A stretch of 64,000 nucleotides of DNA from Streptomyces corallincola (GCF_019104725.1 NZ_JAHRXF010000011.1:1-64000), one strand, 5' to 3'. Counted from the first letter of the stretch, positions 8,099 to 19,924 are shown. Notes: a model not told the origin generated them from the letters alone. A program made the numbers and translations.

Positions 8099-9205
8099 CT
8101 ACTTCAGGCCCGCCGCCGCGCAGGCCGCGTGGTACTTCGCGGTGCAGATGTCGGCCACGGTGTAGATGTCGTCGGCGATGACGGTGTCCTTGATGCGGTC
8201 CTTGGTCAGGGCGCTGACCTGCACCAGCTTCGCCGGGATGTTCTTGTCGGTGGGGCTGTTCACGTGGTCCTGGGTGAGCGCGTCGAACTGGATGTCCTTG
8301 CCCTGCACCTTGGTGACGGCCATCTGCGCCGCCGCCTCGGCCTCGTCGGGGTACGACTTGTAGACGCTCATGTACTGCTCGCCGGTGAGCACCCGGCGCA
8401 CCGCGTCGAGCTCGGCGTCCTGGCCGGTGATCGGGGGGAGCTTGGTGACACCGGCCGCCTCCAGGGCGTTGATGACGCCGCCCGCCATGCCGTCGTTCGC
8501 GGAGTAGACGGCGGCGATGTTGTCCTTGCCGATGCTGGCGATGGCGTCGGCCATCTCCTGCTGGGCGATCTCCGGCTTCCAGTCCTTGGTGTCGTAGCTC
8601 TTGGCGATGGTCACCTTGCCGTTCAGCTCCGACAGCGCGCCCTCCTTGAACTGGCGGGCGTTGGGGTCGGTGGGCGAGCCGTTGATCATGACGATCTTGT
8701 CGGAACTGTCCACGCCCGAGCCCAGCGCCTCCAGCAGCGTCCGGGCCTGCACCTCGCCGACGAGGTCGTTGTCGAAGGAGATGTACGCGTCGATGGGACC
8801 CTCGGCGAGCCGGTCGTAGGCGATGACCGGGATGCCGGCCGCCTTGGCCTTCCGCACCTCGCCCGCGATGGCGTGCGCGTCCACCGCGTCCAGCAGGATG
8901 ACGTCCACCCTGTCGGCGATCATCTTGCGCATCTGGTCGCCCTGGCGCGCGGCGTTCGCGTCGGCGTTGGCGTACTCGACCCGGCCCTTCTTGTCGGTGA
9001 GCTGCGCGACCTGGTTCTTGATGATCGGGTAGTCGAACTTGTCGTACCGGGTGTTCGCCTTCTCCGGCAGCAGCAGACCGACCGTCACGTCGTCGCCCTT
9101 GGTCGGACTCGCGCTCGCACCACCGCCCACGCCGTCCAGCACGCCGCATCCGGCGAGCGAGAGGATCATCGTGGACGTGACCACGGATATGGCGATACGA
9201 CGCAT
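8099..9205 (-). CDS. XylF-like sugar-binding lipoprotein
   Basis: Periplasmic-binding-protein fold of the ribose/xylose type, exported and lipid-anchored to the membrane, expected to capture a sugar for an ABC importer. The 368 residues start with RRIA, a hydrophobic stretch and the lipobox LAGC. Family signs include ANADANAARQGDQM, VIAYDRL, INGSPTDPNA, AVYSANDGMAGG and ITGQDAE. I used ATG 9205; an in-frame GTG at 9217 is possible. No ATPase or permease gene is adjacent, so it is an orphan receptor that must use a transporter encoded elsewhere or have a sensory role. Confidence 0.88.
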   Translation of the reverse strand: MRRIAISVVTSTMILSLAGCGVLDGVGGGASASPTKGDDVTVGLLLPEKANTRYDKFDYPIIKNQVAQLTDKKGRVEYANADANAARQGDQMRKMIADRVDVILLDAVDAHAIAGEVRKAKAAGIPVIAYDRLAEGPIDAYISFDNDLVGEVQARTLLEALGSGVDSSDKIVMINGSPTDPNARQFKEGALSELNGKVTIAKSYDTKDWKPEIAQQEMADAIASIGKDNIAAVYSANDGMAGGVINALEAAGVTKLPPITGQDAELDAVRRVLTGEQYMSVYKSYPDEAEAAAQMAVTKVQGKDIQFDALTQDHVNSPTDKNIPAKLVQVSALTKDRIKDTVIADDIYTVADICTAKYHAACAAAGLK

Positions 9206-9487
9206 TCGAGTGCTCACTTCAGGTGCGATCGGGACGTGCGTGCCGCTTTGCGGCCCAGGTGACTGAAAAGCCAACGCGGGACGGACACCCCGCGTCAAGG
9301 AGTACCGCTTAACGAGTCCGCAACACCCTGGCGCGCCGATCCTGTGAAGATCGCGCGTAACTCTCCCCTAACCGCATCTACAGACCCTTCGAAGAAGGGC
9401 AGTTGATCCACGCGCCGGTGGCCGCACACGGGAACGGGCCCGCGGACGTGGATACGTCCGCGGGCCCGCCGTGCTCCTGGGAGACGG
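9206..9487. other. intergenic region between the lipoprotein gene and hspR
   Basis: Holds the promoter side of the lipoprotein gene and, near hspR, the terminator of the dnaK operon described separately. Nothing else seen. Confidence 0.6.
9435..9468. terminator. terminator of the dnaK operon
   Basis: Perfect 15-bp stem (9435-9449 with 9454-9468) and a 4-nt loop, 20 bp after the hspR stop codon. Confidence 0.88.
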
Positions 9488-9949
9488 TCAGTCGCCCTGT
9501 TTCTGCTGCCGCTTGGGGCGCCAGACCACCAACGCGCTGGTCTGCTGCACCTCCTGGTACGGCACCAGGTCCCGGCGGTACGAGGCGTGCACCGCCGCCT
9601 CGCGCTGCCGCATCGTGGCCGCCGCGCCGTCCAGCGCGTCCTGGAGTTCGGCGACGCGCGCCTGGAGCGCGGCCACCTGGTTCTCCAGGTCGATGATCCG
9701 CTTCACACCGGCCAGGTTCACGCCCTCGTCCTGCGACAGCTGCTGCACTTGGCGGAGCAGTTCGATGTCACGGGCCGAGTAGCGACGGCCGCGCCCGGCC
9801 GTGCGGTCGGGCGAGACCAGGCCGAGCCGGTCGTACTGGCGCAGGGTCTGCGGATGCAGTCCGGAGAGCTGGGCCGCCACCGAGATGACGTAGACCGGTG
9901 TCTCCTCGGTGAGTTCGTACGGGTTGCGCCGACGGCCAGATGTGTCCAT
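9488..9949 (-). CDS. hspR: heat-shock repressor HspR
   Basis: MerR-family repressor of 153 residues that binds HAIR sites with DnaK as co-repressor and shuts off the dnaK operon and clpB under normal temperature. The N-terminal winged helix-turn-helix is at about 15-80 (ISVAAQLSGLHPQTLRQYDR, then LGLVSPDRTAGRGRRYS), followed by a coiled coil (about 95-130). The ATG at 9949 is 7 bp from the dnaJ stop codon, fixing it as the last gene of the dnaK-grpE-dnaJ-hspR operon, and its own HAIR sites lie before dnaK, giving negative autoregulation. Confidence 0.96.
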   Translation of the reverse strand: MDTSGRRRNPYELTEETPVYVISVAAQLSGLHPQTLRQYDRLGLVSPDRTAGRGRRYSARDIELLRQVQQLSQDEGVNLAGVKRIIDLENQVAALQARVAELQDALDGAAATMRQREAAVHASYRRDLVPYQEVQQTSALVVWRPKRQQKQGD

Positions 9950-9956
9950 AGGGCAC

Positions 9957-11144
9957 TCATTCTCCCTTCGCGGCCTCGAACAGCTCCGCCCGCGGGTCCT
10001 CGTCCGCGGTCGCCTCGCGGTACGCCTGGAGCGCTTCACGAGCCTTCCCCGACAGGTCCGCCGGGACACGTACCTCCACGGTGACCAGCAGATCGCCGCG
10101 GGTGCCGTCCTTGCGGACCGCGCCCCTGCCCCGCGCCCGCATGGTGCGGCCGTTGGGCGTGCCGGGCGGCAGCTTCAGGGTGACCGGCGAACCGCCCAGG
10201 GTGGGCACCCGGACCTCACCGCCGAGCGCGGCCTCGGTGAAGGTGACCGGCACGGTGACCGTCAGGTTGTCGTCCCTGCGGCCGAAGACCGGGTGGTCCC
10301 CGACGTGCACGGCGACGTAGAGGTCGCCCGCCGGGCCGCCGCGCTCACCGGGGGCTCCCTTGCCGCGCAGCCGGATGCGCTGCCCGTCGGTGACGCCCGC
10401 CGGGATGCGCACCTGCATGGTCCGGGAGGACTTGGCGCGCCCGCTGCCGTTGCACTCCATGCAGGGGTGCTCGGCGATCAGGCCGCGGCCCTTGCAGTCC
10501 GGGCACGGGTCGGTCAGCGAGAAACCGCCGCCCGAGCCGCGCGCGACCTGCCCGGTGCCGACACAGGTCGGGCACACGCGGGGCGTGCCGTTCTTGTCGC
10601 CGGTGCCCGAACACGCCTTGCAGGGCGCCTGGGAGGACATCCGGAGCGGCACCGTGGCACCCTCGATGGCCTCGGTGAAGCTGAGCGTCACCTCGGACTC
10701 GATGTCCTGGCCGCGCCGGGGCTGCGTACGGGGGCCGCCCGTCGCGCCGCCCCGGTTGAACAGGCCGCCGAACACGTCGCCCAGCCCGCCGCCGAAGCCG
10801 CCCGCGGTCTGCGCGCCGCCGCCTTGGGCGCCCCCGAAGAGGTCGCCCAGGTCGAAGTTGAACGAGCCGCCGCCCGCCGTGCCGGGACCGGGGCGGAAGC
10901 CGCCGTTCCCGAACAGCGCGCGCGCCTCGTCGTACTCCTTGCGCTTCTTGGCGTCACCGAGGATGTCGTTCGCCTCGGAGATCTCCTTGAAGCGCTCCTC
11001 GGCCTTGGCGTTGCCCTTGTTGGCGTCCGGGTGGAACTCGCGGGCGAGCTTCCGGTACGCCTTCTTGATCTCCGCCTCGGTCGCGTCCTTGGGGACGCCG
11101 AGGACCTTGTAGTAGTCCTTCTCGATGAAGTCCTTGGTGCTCAT
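9957..11144 (-). CDS. dnaJ: chaperone DnaJ
   Basis: Hsp40 co-chaperone that hands substrates to DnaK and stimulates its ATPase. The 395-residue protein has a J domain with HPD at 38-40, a Gly/Phe-rich linker (about 80-140), a zinc domain with four CxxCxGxG-type motifs (Cys 175/178, 191/194, 214/217, 228/231) and the C-terminal beta-sandwich domains. It is the third gene of the operon, 36 bp after grpE. The third zinc motif reads CPDCKGRG and is standard. Confidence 0.97.
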   Translation of the reverse strand: MSTKDFIEKDYYKVLGVPKDATEAEIKKAYRKLAREFHPDANKGNAKAEERFKEISEANDILGDAKKRKEYDEARALFGNGGFRPGPGTAGGGSFNFDLGDLFGGAQGGGAQTAGGFGGGLGDVFGGLFNRGGATGGPRTQPRRGQDIESEVTLSFTEAIEGATVPLRMSSQAPCKACSGTGDKNGTPRVCPTCVGTGQVARGSGGGFSLTDPCPDCKGRGLIAEHPCMECNGSGRAKSSRTMQVRIPAGVTDGQRIRLRGKGAPGERGGPAGDLYVAVHVGDHPVFGRRDDNLTVTVPVTFTEAALGGEVRVPTLGGSPVTLKLPPGTPNGRTMRARGRGAVRKDGTRGDLLVTVEVRVPADLSGKAREALQAYREATADEDPRAELFEAAKGE

Positions 11145-11180
11145 GCCCGGCGTCCCTCCTCACGGTGATCGATGACCGGT

Positions 11181-13780
<2,600 letters not shown>

Positions 13781-14932
13781 TTATCCGTTCCTTACACGCA
13801 AGGGCCCGCTGACCTGCGGCGACACGGCCTGCGCCGACACGGTACGAGCAGCGGCCGTACGGACGGCCACCCCGCGCCCCACCTGCGCGGAAGCCCGCCC
13901 CATCTGGGTTGACGCCCGCCCCATCCGGGTGGACGTGCCCCCCACCTGAGTGGCCACGCCCCTGCGGGACGCCTGCCCCGGGAACTTCAGCAGTACCAGT
14001 ACGGCGAGTACGGCGGCGCCCGCGACCCACAGCACGGCCGCGTCCCCGGTCCATCCGGCGTGCACCAGCACCCCGACCAGCACCGCCGAGAAGGACGCGG
14101 CGCCGAGCAGGACGACCCCGCCCTGCGGGGTGAGCCCGAGCCTGCGCAGCCGGTGCGCCAGGTGGTCGGGGCCGCGCCGCAGCAGCGGACGGCGCCCGGT
14201 CGCGCGGGCCAGGACGACGAGCAGCACGTCGGCCCCGGCCACCGCGCCCAGGCAGAGCAGCACGCCCGCGGTGGGCGCGAGGCCGTACCCGGCGCGGGTG
14301 AAGACAGCCGCCGACGACAGCAGGAAGCCGGTGAACAGCGCCCCGCAGGCGCCCATGCCCACGCGCGCGGGATGCCAGTTGTGCATCAGGAACCCGGTGA
14401 GCGCGGCGGCGAAGACGCTCAGCAGTACCGCGAGCCCGTCCATCAGTTCGGCGGCGGCGCAGGCGCCCACCCCGAACGCGGTGACCACCCCGATGGTCCC
14501 GGCGAGCCCGTCGGCGTGGTCGAGCCCCTTGAAGGCGAGGGAGGCGAAGACGATCCAGCCGACGGCCAGCAGCCCGCCGCCGACGCCCGTCTCGTCGTAC
14601 GGCACCACGCAGGCCGCCGCGACGGCCGTACCGGCGGTGAGCACCCGGCCGCGCAGCCGCCAGACGTCCGCGACCAGGCCGAGCGCGGCGACGGCGGCAC
14701 CGGCGGCCAGCAGCCGCCCGACGCCGTCGCCGAGCGGCGCGACCTTCGTCCACTGCCCGGCCCAGGCGACCAGGCAGGTGACGGCGACGACGGCCGCCCC
14801 GCCGAGCAGCGGCAGCGGACGGCGGCACCGCCGGTCGATGATTCCCGCGCGCAGCGCGGGCACCCGGAGCACCGCCGCGAGGACGGCGGTGAGGAGGAGG
14901 GCGGCGCTGGCCGCGGCGATCCCGTAGAGCAC
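13781..14932 (-). CDS. MraY/WecA-like glycosyltransferase 4 family membrane protein
   Basis: Polytopic membrane protein (about 383 residues, 9-10 hydrophobic segments) of the family that transfers phospho-sugars to polyprenyl phosphate. The diagnostic cytoplasmic loop appears as FKGLDHADGLAG, where classic enzymes have N-x-x-D-N-x-D-G-L-A; the first Asn is Gly/Lys and the DDxx motif of the first loop is not evident, so catalysis is uncertain. The C-terminal tail after about 330 is soluble and basic. The start is ambiguous: GTG 14932 begins right before the first membrane segment; a GTG at 14977 would add 15 residues including a rare TTA codon. It precedes dnaK on the same strand, separated only by the HAIR region. 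Confidence 0.7.
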   Translation of the reverse strand: MLYGIAAASAALLLTAVLAAVLRVPALRAGIIDRRCRRPLPLLGGAAVVAVTCLVAWAGQWTKVAPLGDGVGRLLAAGAAVAALGLVADVWRLRGRVLTAGTAVAAACVVPYDETGVGGGLLAVGWIVFASLAFKGLDHADGLAGTIGVVTAFGVGACAAAELMDGLAVLLSVFAAALTGFLMHNWHPARVGMGACGALFTGFLLSSAAVFTRAGYGLAPTAGVLLCLGAVAGADVLLVVLARATGRRPLLRRGPDHLAHRLRRLGLTPQGGVVLLGAASFSAVLVGVLVHAGWTGDAAVLWVAGAAVLAVLVLLKFPGQASRRGVATQVGGTSTRMGRASTQMGRASAQVGRGVAVRTAAARTVSAQAVSPQVSGPLRVRNG

Positions 14933-15253
14933 GGCCCCACGGTAGGCGCGAAAGTGACGAATATGGATGAATAACACGATCCGATTGCATGCCGGATCGA
15001 ATGGACAGGGGTGCGCCCGATGCCGCAGGGGTGCCCCGGGGACGCCGTACGGGTCCACGGGGGACGCCGTACGGGTGTGCCGGGCGACGCTGTACGGGTG
15101 CACCGGGCGGTCCGCCGGAGGGAAGGGCGCGCTCCGCGACCCAGATCACCCCGCCCCCGGCTGCGTCGGAACGGAAGATGGGGGTAGTCTCAGACGGACT
15201 GCATAAGTTACTGCTTAGTAATATGCTTATCGAGGCCGCCCCGGGAGCCCCCA
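14933..15253. other. divergent intergenic region before etfD
   Basis: Contains a degenerate triple repeat of GACGCCGTACGGGT (copies begin at 15041, 15063 and 15086, period 22-23 bp) and, next to etfD, an AT-rich palindrome described separately. No coding sequence seen. Confidence 0.6.
15203..15230. promoter_or_regulatory. palindromic operator before etfD
   Basis: Nested inverted repeats: TTACT-GCTT-AGTAA at 15208-15221, flanked by ATAAG (15203-15207) and CTTAT (15226-15230). It is strikingly AT-rich for this genome and lies 24 bp before the etfD start codon. The shape fits a TetR-type repressor of fatty-acid catabolism, which would suit an electron-transfer protein of beta-oxidation; the regulator identity is inference. 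Confidence 0.55.
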
Positions 15254-17548
15254 ATGCAACTCGCCGCGATCATCGTGTCGCTGATCCTGATCGTGGTCGG
15301 CGTGGCACTCTTCGGCCGCGCCCTCCTCCAGCTGTTCCACTTCATGCGGCTGGGCCAGGCGGTGCCGGCCGGGACCCGCACCGACAACCCGTACCAGCGC
15401 ACCGTGACCGTGGTCCGCGAGTTCCTGGGGCACACCCGGATGAACCGCTGGGGTGTCGTCGGCGTCGCCCACTGGTTCGTCGCGGTCGGCTTCTTCACGC
15501 TGCTGCTGACGATCGTCAACGCCATCGGCCAGCTGTTCAAGGCCGACTGGCTGCTGCCCGTGCTGGGCGAGTGGGCGCCGTACAACGTCTACGTCGAGTT
15601 CATCGGCACCATGACGATCGTCGGCATCCTGGTGCTCATCGCCGTACGGCAGCTCAGCAAGCCGGACAAGCCCGGCCGCAAGTCGCGGTTCGCCGGGTCC
15701 AACTTCGGCCAGGCGTACTTCGTGGAGACGGTCATCCTGATCGTCGGTGTCTGCATCTTCATGCTGCACGCCCTGGAGGGCGCCCAGCACGACGTGAGCG
15801 GCTACGAGGCGTCGTTCTTCATCTCCTACCCGGTGCTCTCCTGGCTGCGCGGGATGGACACCTCCACGCTGCAGAACCTCACGTACCTGTTCGCCGGGGT
15901 GAAGATCGCCACCTCGTTCATCTGGATGATCGTGGTCGGCCTGAAGACCGACATGGGCGTGGCCTGGCACCGCTTCCTGGCCTTCCCGAACATCTGGTTC
16001 AAGCGCAACGCGCGCGGTGAGGTCGCGCTCGGCGCGCTGCTGCCCATGACCTCCGGTGGCAAGGCGATCGACTTCACCGACCCCGGCGACGACGACACCT
16101 TCGGCGTCTCCCAGGTCGAGCAGTTCTCCTGGAAGGGCCTGCTGGACTTCTCCACCTGCACCGAGTGCGGCCGTTGCCAGTCGCAGTGCCCCGCGTGGAA
16201 CACCGGCAAGCCGCTCTCACCCAAGCTGCTGATCATGTCGCTGCGCGACCACGCGCATGCCAAGGCGCCGTATCTGCTCGCGGGCGGCGGCAAGACCGTG
16301 GAGGGCGACGAGAAGGCCACCGAGGAGCAGCTGGCGGGCGTGCCCGCGGCCGCGCTCGCCGAGGCCGAGCGCCCGCTGATCGGCACCGCCGAGGAGAACG
16401 GCGTCATCGACCCGGACGTGCTGTGGTCCTGCACCACCTGCGGCGCCTGTGTCGAGCAGTGCCCGGTGGACATCGAGCACGTGGACCACATCGTGGACAT
16501 GCGCCGCTACCAGGTGATGATCGAGTCGGCGTTCCCGTCCGAGGCGGGCACGATGCTCAAGAACCTGGAGAAGAAGGGCAACCCCTGGGGTCTGGCCAAG
16601 AAGCAGCGGCTGGAGTGGACCAAGGAGGTCGATTTCGAGGTCCCGGTCGTCGGCAGGGACATCGAGGACCTGACCGAGGTCGAGTACCTCTACTGGGTGG
16701 GCTGCGCGGGCGCCCTGGAGGACCGCGCCAAGAAGACCACCAAGGCGTTCGCGGAACTGCTGCACATGGCGGGCGTCTCGTTCGCCATCATGGGCGGCGA
16801 CGAGAAGTGCACCGGTGACTCCGCCCGCCGCCTGGGCAACGAGCCGCTGTTCCAGGAGCTCGGCATGGAGAACGTCGCCGCGCTGAACATGGCGTTCGGC
16901 GAGGAGACCGACGACGAGGGCAAGGTGCTGCCCGAGTCCGCCAAGCCGAAGTCGGCCAAGAAGATCGTCGCCACCTGCCCGCACTGCCTCAACACCCTCG
17001 GCAACGAGTACCCGCAGCTCGGCGGCGACTACGAGGTCATCCACCACACCCAGCTGCTCCAGCACCTGGTGGACGAGGGCAAGCTCGTCCCGGTCACCCC
17101 GGTCGAGGGCCTCATCACGTACCACGACCCCTGCTACCTGGGCCGCCACAACAAGATCTACTCGCCGCCGCGCGAGATCATCGGCAAGGTCCCCGGTCTG
17201 CGCAACGAGGAGATGCACCGCCACAAGGAGCGCGGCTTCTGCTGCGGCGCGGGCGGCGCGCGGATGTGGATGGAGGAGCGGATCGGCAAGCGCATCAACA
17301 ACGAGCGCGTGGACGAGGCCCTCTCCCTGAACCCCGACATCGTCTCCACCGCCTGCCCGTTCTGCCTGGTCATGCTGACCGACTCGGTCAACGGCAAGAA
17401 GAACGAGGGCAAGGCCCGGGAGTCCGTCCAGGTCGTGGACGTGGCCCAGCTGCTGCTGGAGTCCGTGAAGACCCCGGTGACCGACGACGAGCCCCCGGCG
17501 GGCACGTCGGACTCGGAGGCGGCGCCGGAACCGGAGCCGGTGAAGTGA
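15254..17548 (+). CDS. etfD: EtfD-type membrane Fe-S oxidoreductase
   Basis: Expected to pass electrons from acyl-CoA dehydrogenases via ETF to menaquinone, linking beta-oxidation to respiration (as described for mycobacterial EtfD, Rv0338c). The 764 residues begin with five or six membrane helices of a heme-b/NarI-like domain (1-250), followed by two [4Fe-4S] motifs, CTECGRCQSQCP at 302-313 and CTTCGACVEQCP at about 393-404, and two CCG domains (VGCAG...EKCTGD and DPCYLGRHN...GFCCGAGG) that bind a noncubane cluster in heterodisulfide reductases. The tail is Pro/Glu-rich. GGGAG precedes the ATG by 7 bp. The gene is monocistronic, with a terminator at 17572. Confidence 0.88.
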   Translation: MQLAAIIVSLILIVVGVALFGRALLQLFHFMRLGQAVPAGTRTDNPYQRTVTVVREFLGHTRMNRWGVVGVAHWFVAVGFFTLLLTIVNAIGQLFKADWLLPVLGEWAPYNVYVEFIGTMTIVGILVLIAVRQLSKPDKPGRKSRFAGSNFGQAYFVETVILIVGVCIFMLHALEGAQHDVSGYEASFFISYPVLSWLRGMDTSTLQNLTYLFAGVKIATSFIWMIVVGLKTDMGVAWHRFLAFPNIWFKRNARGEVALGALLPMTSGGKAIDFTDPGDDDTFGVSQVEQFSWKGLLDFSTCTECGRCQSQCPAWNTGKPLSPKLLIMSLRDHAHAKAPYLLAGGGKTVEGDEKATEEQLAGVPAAALAEAERPLIGTAEENGVIDPDVLWSCTTCGACVEQCPVDIEHVDHIVDMRRYQVMIESAFPSEAGTMLKNLEKKGNPWGLAKKQRLEWTKEVDFEVPVVGRDIEDLTEVEYLYWVGCAGALEDRAKKTTKAFAELLHMAGVSFAIMGGDEKCTGDSARRLGNEPLFQELGMENVAALNMAFGEETDDEGKVLPESAKPKSAKKIVATCPHCLNTLGNEYPQLGGDYEVIHHTQLLQHLVDEGKLVPVTPVEGLITYHDPCYLGRHNKIYSPPREIIGKVPGLRNEEMHRHKERGFCCGAGGARMWMEERIGKRINNERVDEALSLNPDIVSTACPFCLVMLTDSVNGKKNEGKARESVQVVDVAQLLLESVKTPVTDDEPPAGTSDSEAAPEPEPVK

Positions 17549-17571
17549 CGCTGCGCTGAGTGCGCGCAAGG

Positions 17572-17602
17572 GCCCCCGGTTTCCGCGACGGAAACCGGGG
17601 GC
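17572..17602. terminator. terminator between etfD and the ABM gene
   Basis: Perfect 13-bp stem (17572-17584 with 17590-17602) and a 5-nt loop, between convergent genes. Confidence 0.88.
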
Positions 17603-17653
17603 TTAGTCGTGCGCGGGGTTCCAAACGCGCGCGGGTGTTCCCGAAGGGGTGAT

Positions 17654-18082
17654 TCAGGCGTCCTGGGCCGGGGCCTGCGCCTGCGCCTGCTCGGCGACCT
17701 CGAAGGACCACAGGGTGGAACCGGTGGCGGCGGGCTTCGGCCGCTCCCCACCCTGCCCCGCGGGACCGCCGTGCCCCGCAGGACCACCCTGCCCCGCAGG
17801 ACCACCCTGCCCCGCAGGACCGCCCTGCCCCGCGGGACCGCCCTCCCCGCCGCCCGCGTGCGCGGCGCGTGCCGGGCCGTCCCGCCACGCCTCGAAGGCC
17901 GCCTCGTCGCGCCAGCGGGTGTAGACGAGGTACTGGTCGGTGCCCTCCACCGGCCGCAGCAGCTCGAACCACTCGAACCCGTCGGTGTCCGCCAGGGTGT
18001 GCGTCCGCGCGGCGAACCTCTTCTCCAGCACCTCCCGCTGCTCGGCGGGAACGGTCAGCACATTGATCTTCACTACGCTCAT
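17654..18082 (-). CDS. ABM-fold (HmoA/MhuD-like) protein with a Gly-Pro-Ala repeat insert
   Basis: A 142-residue member of the antibiotic biosynthesis monooxygenase superfamily, whose dimeric ferredoxin-like barrels oxidise quinols or open heme. The strands INVLTVP, FEWFELLRPV and YLVYTRW and the helix EAAFEAWRDG are clear, and the last strand TLWSFEVAEQ closes the fold. Between helix and last strand (residues about 81-111) sits a tandem GGPAGQ repeat of five units, encoded by an 18-bp DNA repeat at about 17755-17850. The collagen-like insert is not part of the family and probably forms a flexible loop. The ATG at 18082 has GGAGG upstream. Substrate not predictable. Confidence 0.8.
   Translation of the reverse strand: MSVVKINVLTVPAEQREVLEKRFAARTHTLADTDGFEWFELLRPVEGTDQYLVYTRWRDEAAFEAWRDGPARAAHAGGGEGGPAGQGGPAGQGGPAGQGGPAGHGGPAGQGGERPKPAATGSTLWSFEVAEQAQAQAPAQDA
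17755..17850. repeat. 18-bp tandem repeat inside the ABM gene
   Basis: About five in-frame copies of an 18-bp unit (CCCTGCCCCGCAGGACCA on the plus strand) encode GGPAGQ units. Copies differ at one or two positions. Slippage here would change loop length without frameshift. Confidence 0.85.
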
Positions 18083-18347
18083 GCCTCCATCGTGCGCCCC
18101 CGGCCCACCGGCCGCCCCACCAGCCCCCGCCGGCGCCCGACCGCAACTCCCGTACTCCGAGCACCCCTTCACCGGGTGTCCACGCCGAAAAAACACCGAA
18201 CTCACGTACAACCCTCACGCATCCGTACGGGTCTCCTGTTCGCCGCCCGTCCGGTGAACCGCGGGACAACTCGTGGCGAAGCCGGGCGGACGCACCCCAT
18301 CCACTGCGGGCGCCCACGGGCGGGCCCGCATGGCGCAGGAGAGATGC

Positions 18348-19832
18348 ATGCACGCAAAGCGTCGGCTCGCCACCGCGGCGGCCACCGCGGTCGCGCTCAC
18401 GGGCGGTCTGCTCACGTTCGCCGCCGTCCCGGCGACCGCCGCCGACTCGGTCCGGGTCACCAAGGCCGACTTCAACGGCGACGGCATCGGCGACATCGCC
18501 ACCGAGGCCGCCCTGGCCACCGTGAGCGGCCACAAGGAGGCCGGCCAGGTCGTCGTCCTGTACGGCGCCAAGGGCACCGGTGTGTCGTCCGCCAAGCACA
18601 CCACGCTCAGCCAGAACACCGCCGGTGTCCCCGGCACCTCCGAGGCCGGGGACCACTTCGGCTCGACCCTGGCCTACGCCGACTTCAACGGCGACGGCTT
18701 CGACGACCTCGCCGTCGGCACGCCCCGCGAGAAGGTCGGCGACGACGTCAACGGCGGCGACGTCTCCATCCTCTGGGGCTCCAGGAGCGGCCTGACCGGC
18801 AAGGGCGTGGACATCCCCGACCCGGCGCCCAGCTCGCACGACTTCTGGGGCAAGAACCTCGCCGCGGGCGACTTCGACGGCGACGGCCGGGCCGACCTCG
18901 TCGTCGGCAGCTCCACCGCCACGCTGTACCTGTACAAGGGCGGCATCAGCAGCACCGGCACCGCGGGCAGCCGTACCACCGTCAAGCCGCCGATCATGAG
19001 CGGCACCAACGACTACCCCAACGGCCCGCTGAACCTCACCGCCGGTGACGTCAACGGCGACGGCCGCACCGACCTCGTGGTGGACGGCTTCGAGACGAAG
19101 ACGCAGTACGGCTGGAACACCAACTACTGGCTGCCCGGCAGCGCGACCGGCCTCAGCGGCTCGACCGCGCAGACGCTCAGGCCCGGCAACATCACCGCCA
19201 TCGGCGACATCAACGGCGACGGCTACGGCGACATCGTCAGCGGCTCCAACTGGGACTCCAAGCTGGACGACGGCACCCCGATCCCGGACTCCTCCGACGG
19301 CGGCCGGGTGAACATCACCTACGGGTCCGCCTCCGGGCCCGCGTCCACCGCCTCCGTCAACCAGAACACCGGCAACGTGCCCGGCACCTCGGAGAAGGGC
19401 GACGAATTCGGCTACGAGCTGGACCTCGGGGACATCAACGGCGACGGCTTCCAGGACCTCGTCGTCTCCACGCCGTACGAGGACATCGACGGCGTCAACG
19501 ACACCGGCATGGTGACCGTGCTGTACGGCTCCGCGTCCGGCGTGAACACCGCCTCCGGCGCCCAGTCCTTCGCCCAGAGCAGCGCGGGCGTGCCCGGCAA
19601 CGACGAGAAGGGCGACCTGTTCGGCGCCGAGGTCAAGCTCGACGACGTCAACGGCGACGGCAGGGCGGACCTGGTCGTCGGCTCGTACGAGAACGCCGGG
19701 GACGGCTCGATGACGTACCTGCCGTCCAACGGTTCGAAGATCACGACGACCGGCACCCGCGCCTTCGGCCCGGCCGACGTCGGCGTCTCCACCGCGGGCA
19801 CGCCGGACTTCGGCGTCGTGGACGCGGACTGA
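18348..19832 (+). CDS. secreted FG-GAP/VCBS repeat protein
   Basis: A 494-residue exported protein. A signal peptide (1-32, ending ATA-ADS) is followed by an integrin-alpha-like beta-propeller with at least seven calcium-binding loops of the form D-x-N-G-D-G-x-x-D-(I/L) (for example DFNGDGIGDIA, DFDGDGRADLV, DVNGDGRTDLV, DINGDGYGDIV). Streptomyces secrete many such proteins; roles in adhesion or polysaccharide binding are suggested but unproven. The ATG at 18348 has AGGAGAG upstream; the longer frame from 18273 would bury the signal peptide. Confidence 0.88.
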   Translation: MHAKRRLATAAATAVALTGGLLTFAAVPATAADSVRVTKADFNGDGIGDIATEAALATVSGHKEAGQVVVLYGAKGTGVSSAKHTTLSQNTAGVPGTSEAGDHFGSTLAYADFNGDGFDDLAVGTPREKVGDDVNGGDVSILWGSRSGLTGKGVDIPDPAPSSHDFWGKNLAAGDFDGDGRADLVVGSSTATLYLYKGGISSTGTAGSRTTVKPPIMSGTNDYPNGPLNLTAGDVNGDGRTDLVVDGFETKTQYGWNTNYWLPGSATGLSGSTAQTLRPGNITAIGDINGDGYGDIVSGSNWDSKLDDGTPIPDSSDGGRVNITYGSASGPASTASVNQNTGNVPGTSEKGDEFGYELDLGDINGDGFQDLVVSTPYEDIDGVNDTGMVTVLYGSASGVNTASGAQSFAQSSAGVPGNDEKGDLFGAEVKLDDVNGDGRADLVVGSYENAGDGSMTYLPSNGSKITTTGTRAFGPADVGVSTAGTPDFGVVDAD

Positions 19833-19924
19833 TCCCCTACGGGACCGGACCGGGGTAACCCGGAAAGATCCCGGAAACGCGCTGCTGACGAACCCTTGAG
19901 GGATGTCACAGGTCGGCAGCAATG

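Noticed and set aside
17755..17850. 18-bp array as a CRISPR
   Set aside because: No spacers, in-frame coding repeat, unit too short.
19890..19900. CTTGAGG as a possible HAIR half-site
   Set aside because: No matching second half at the required distance; single half-sites are common.
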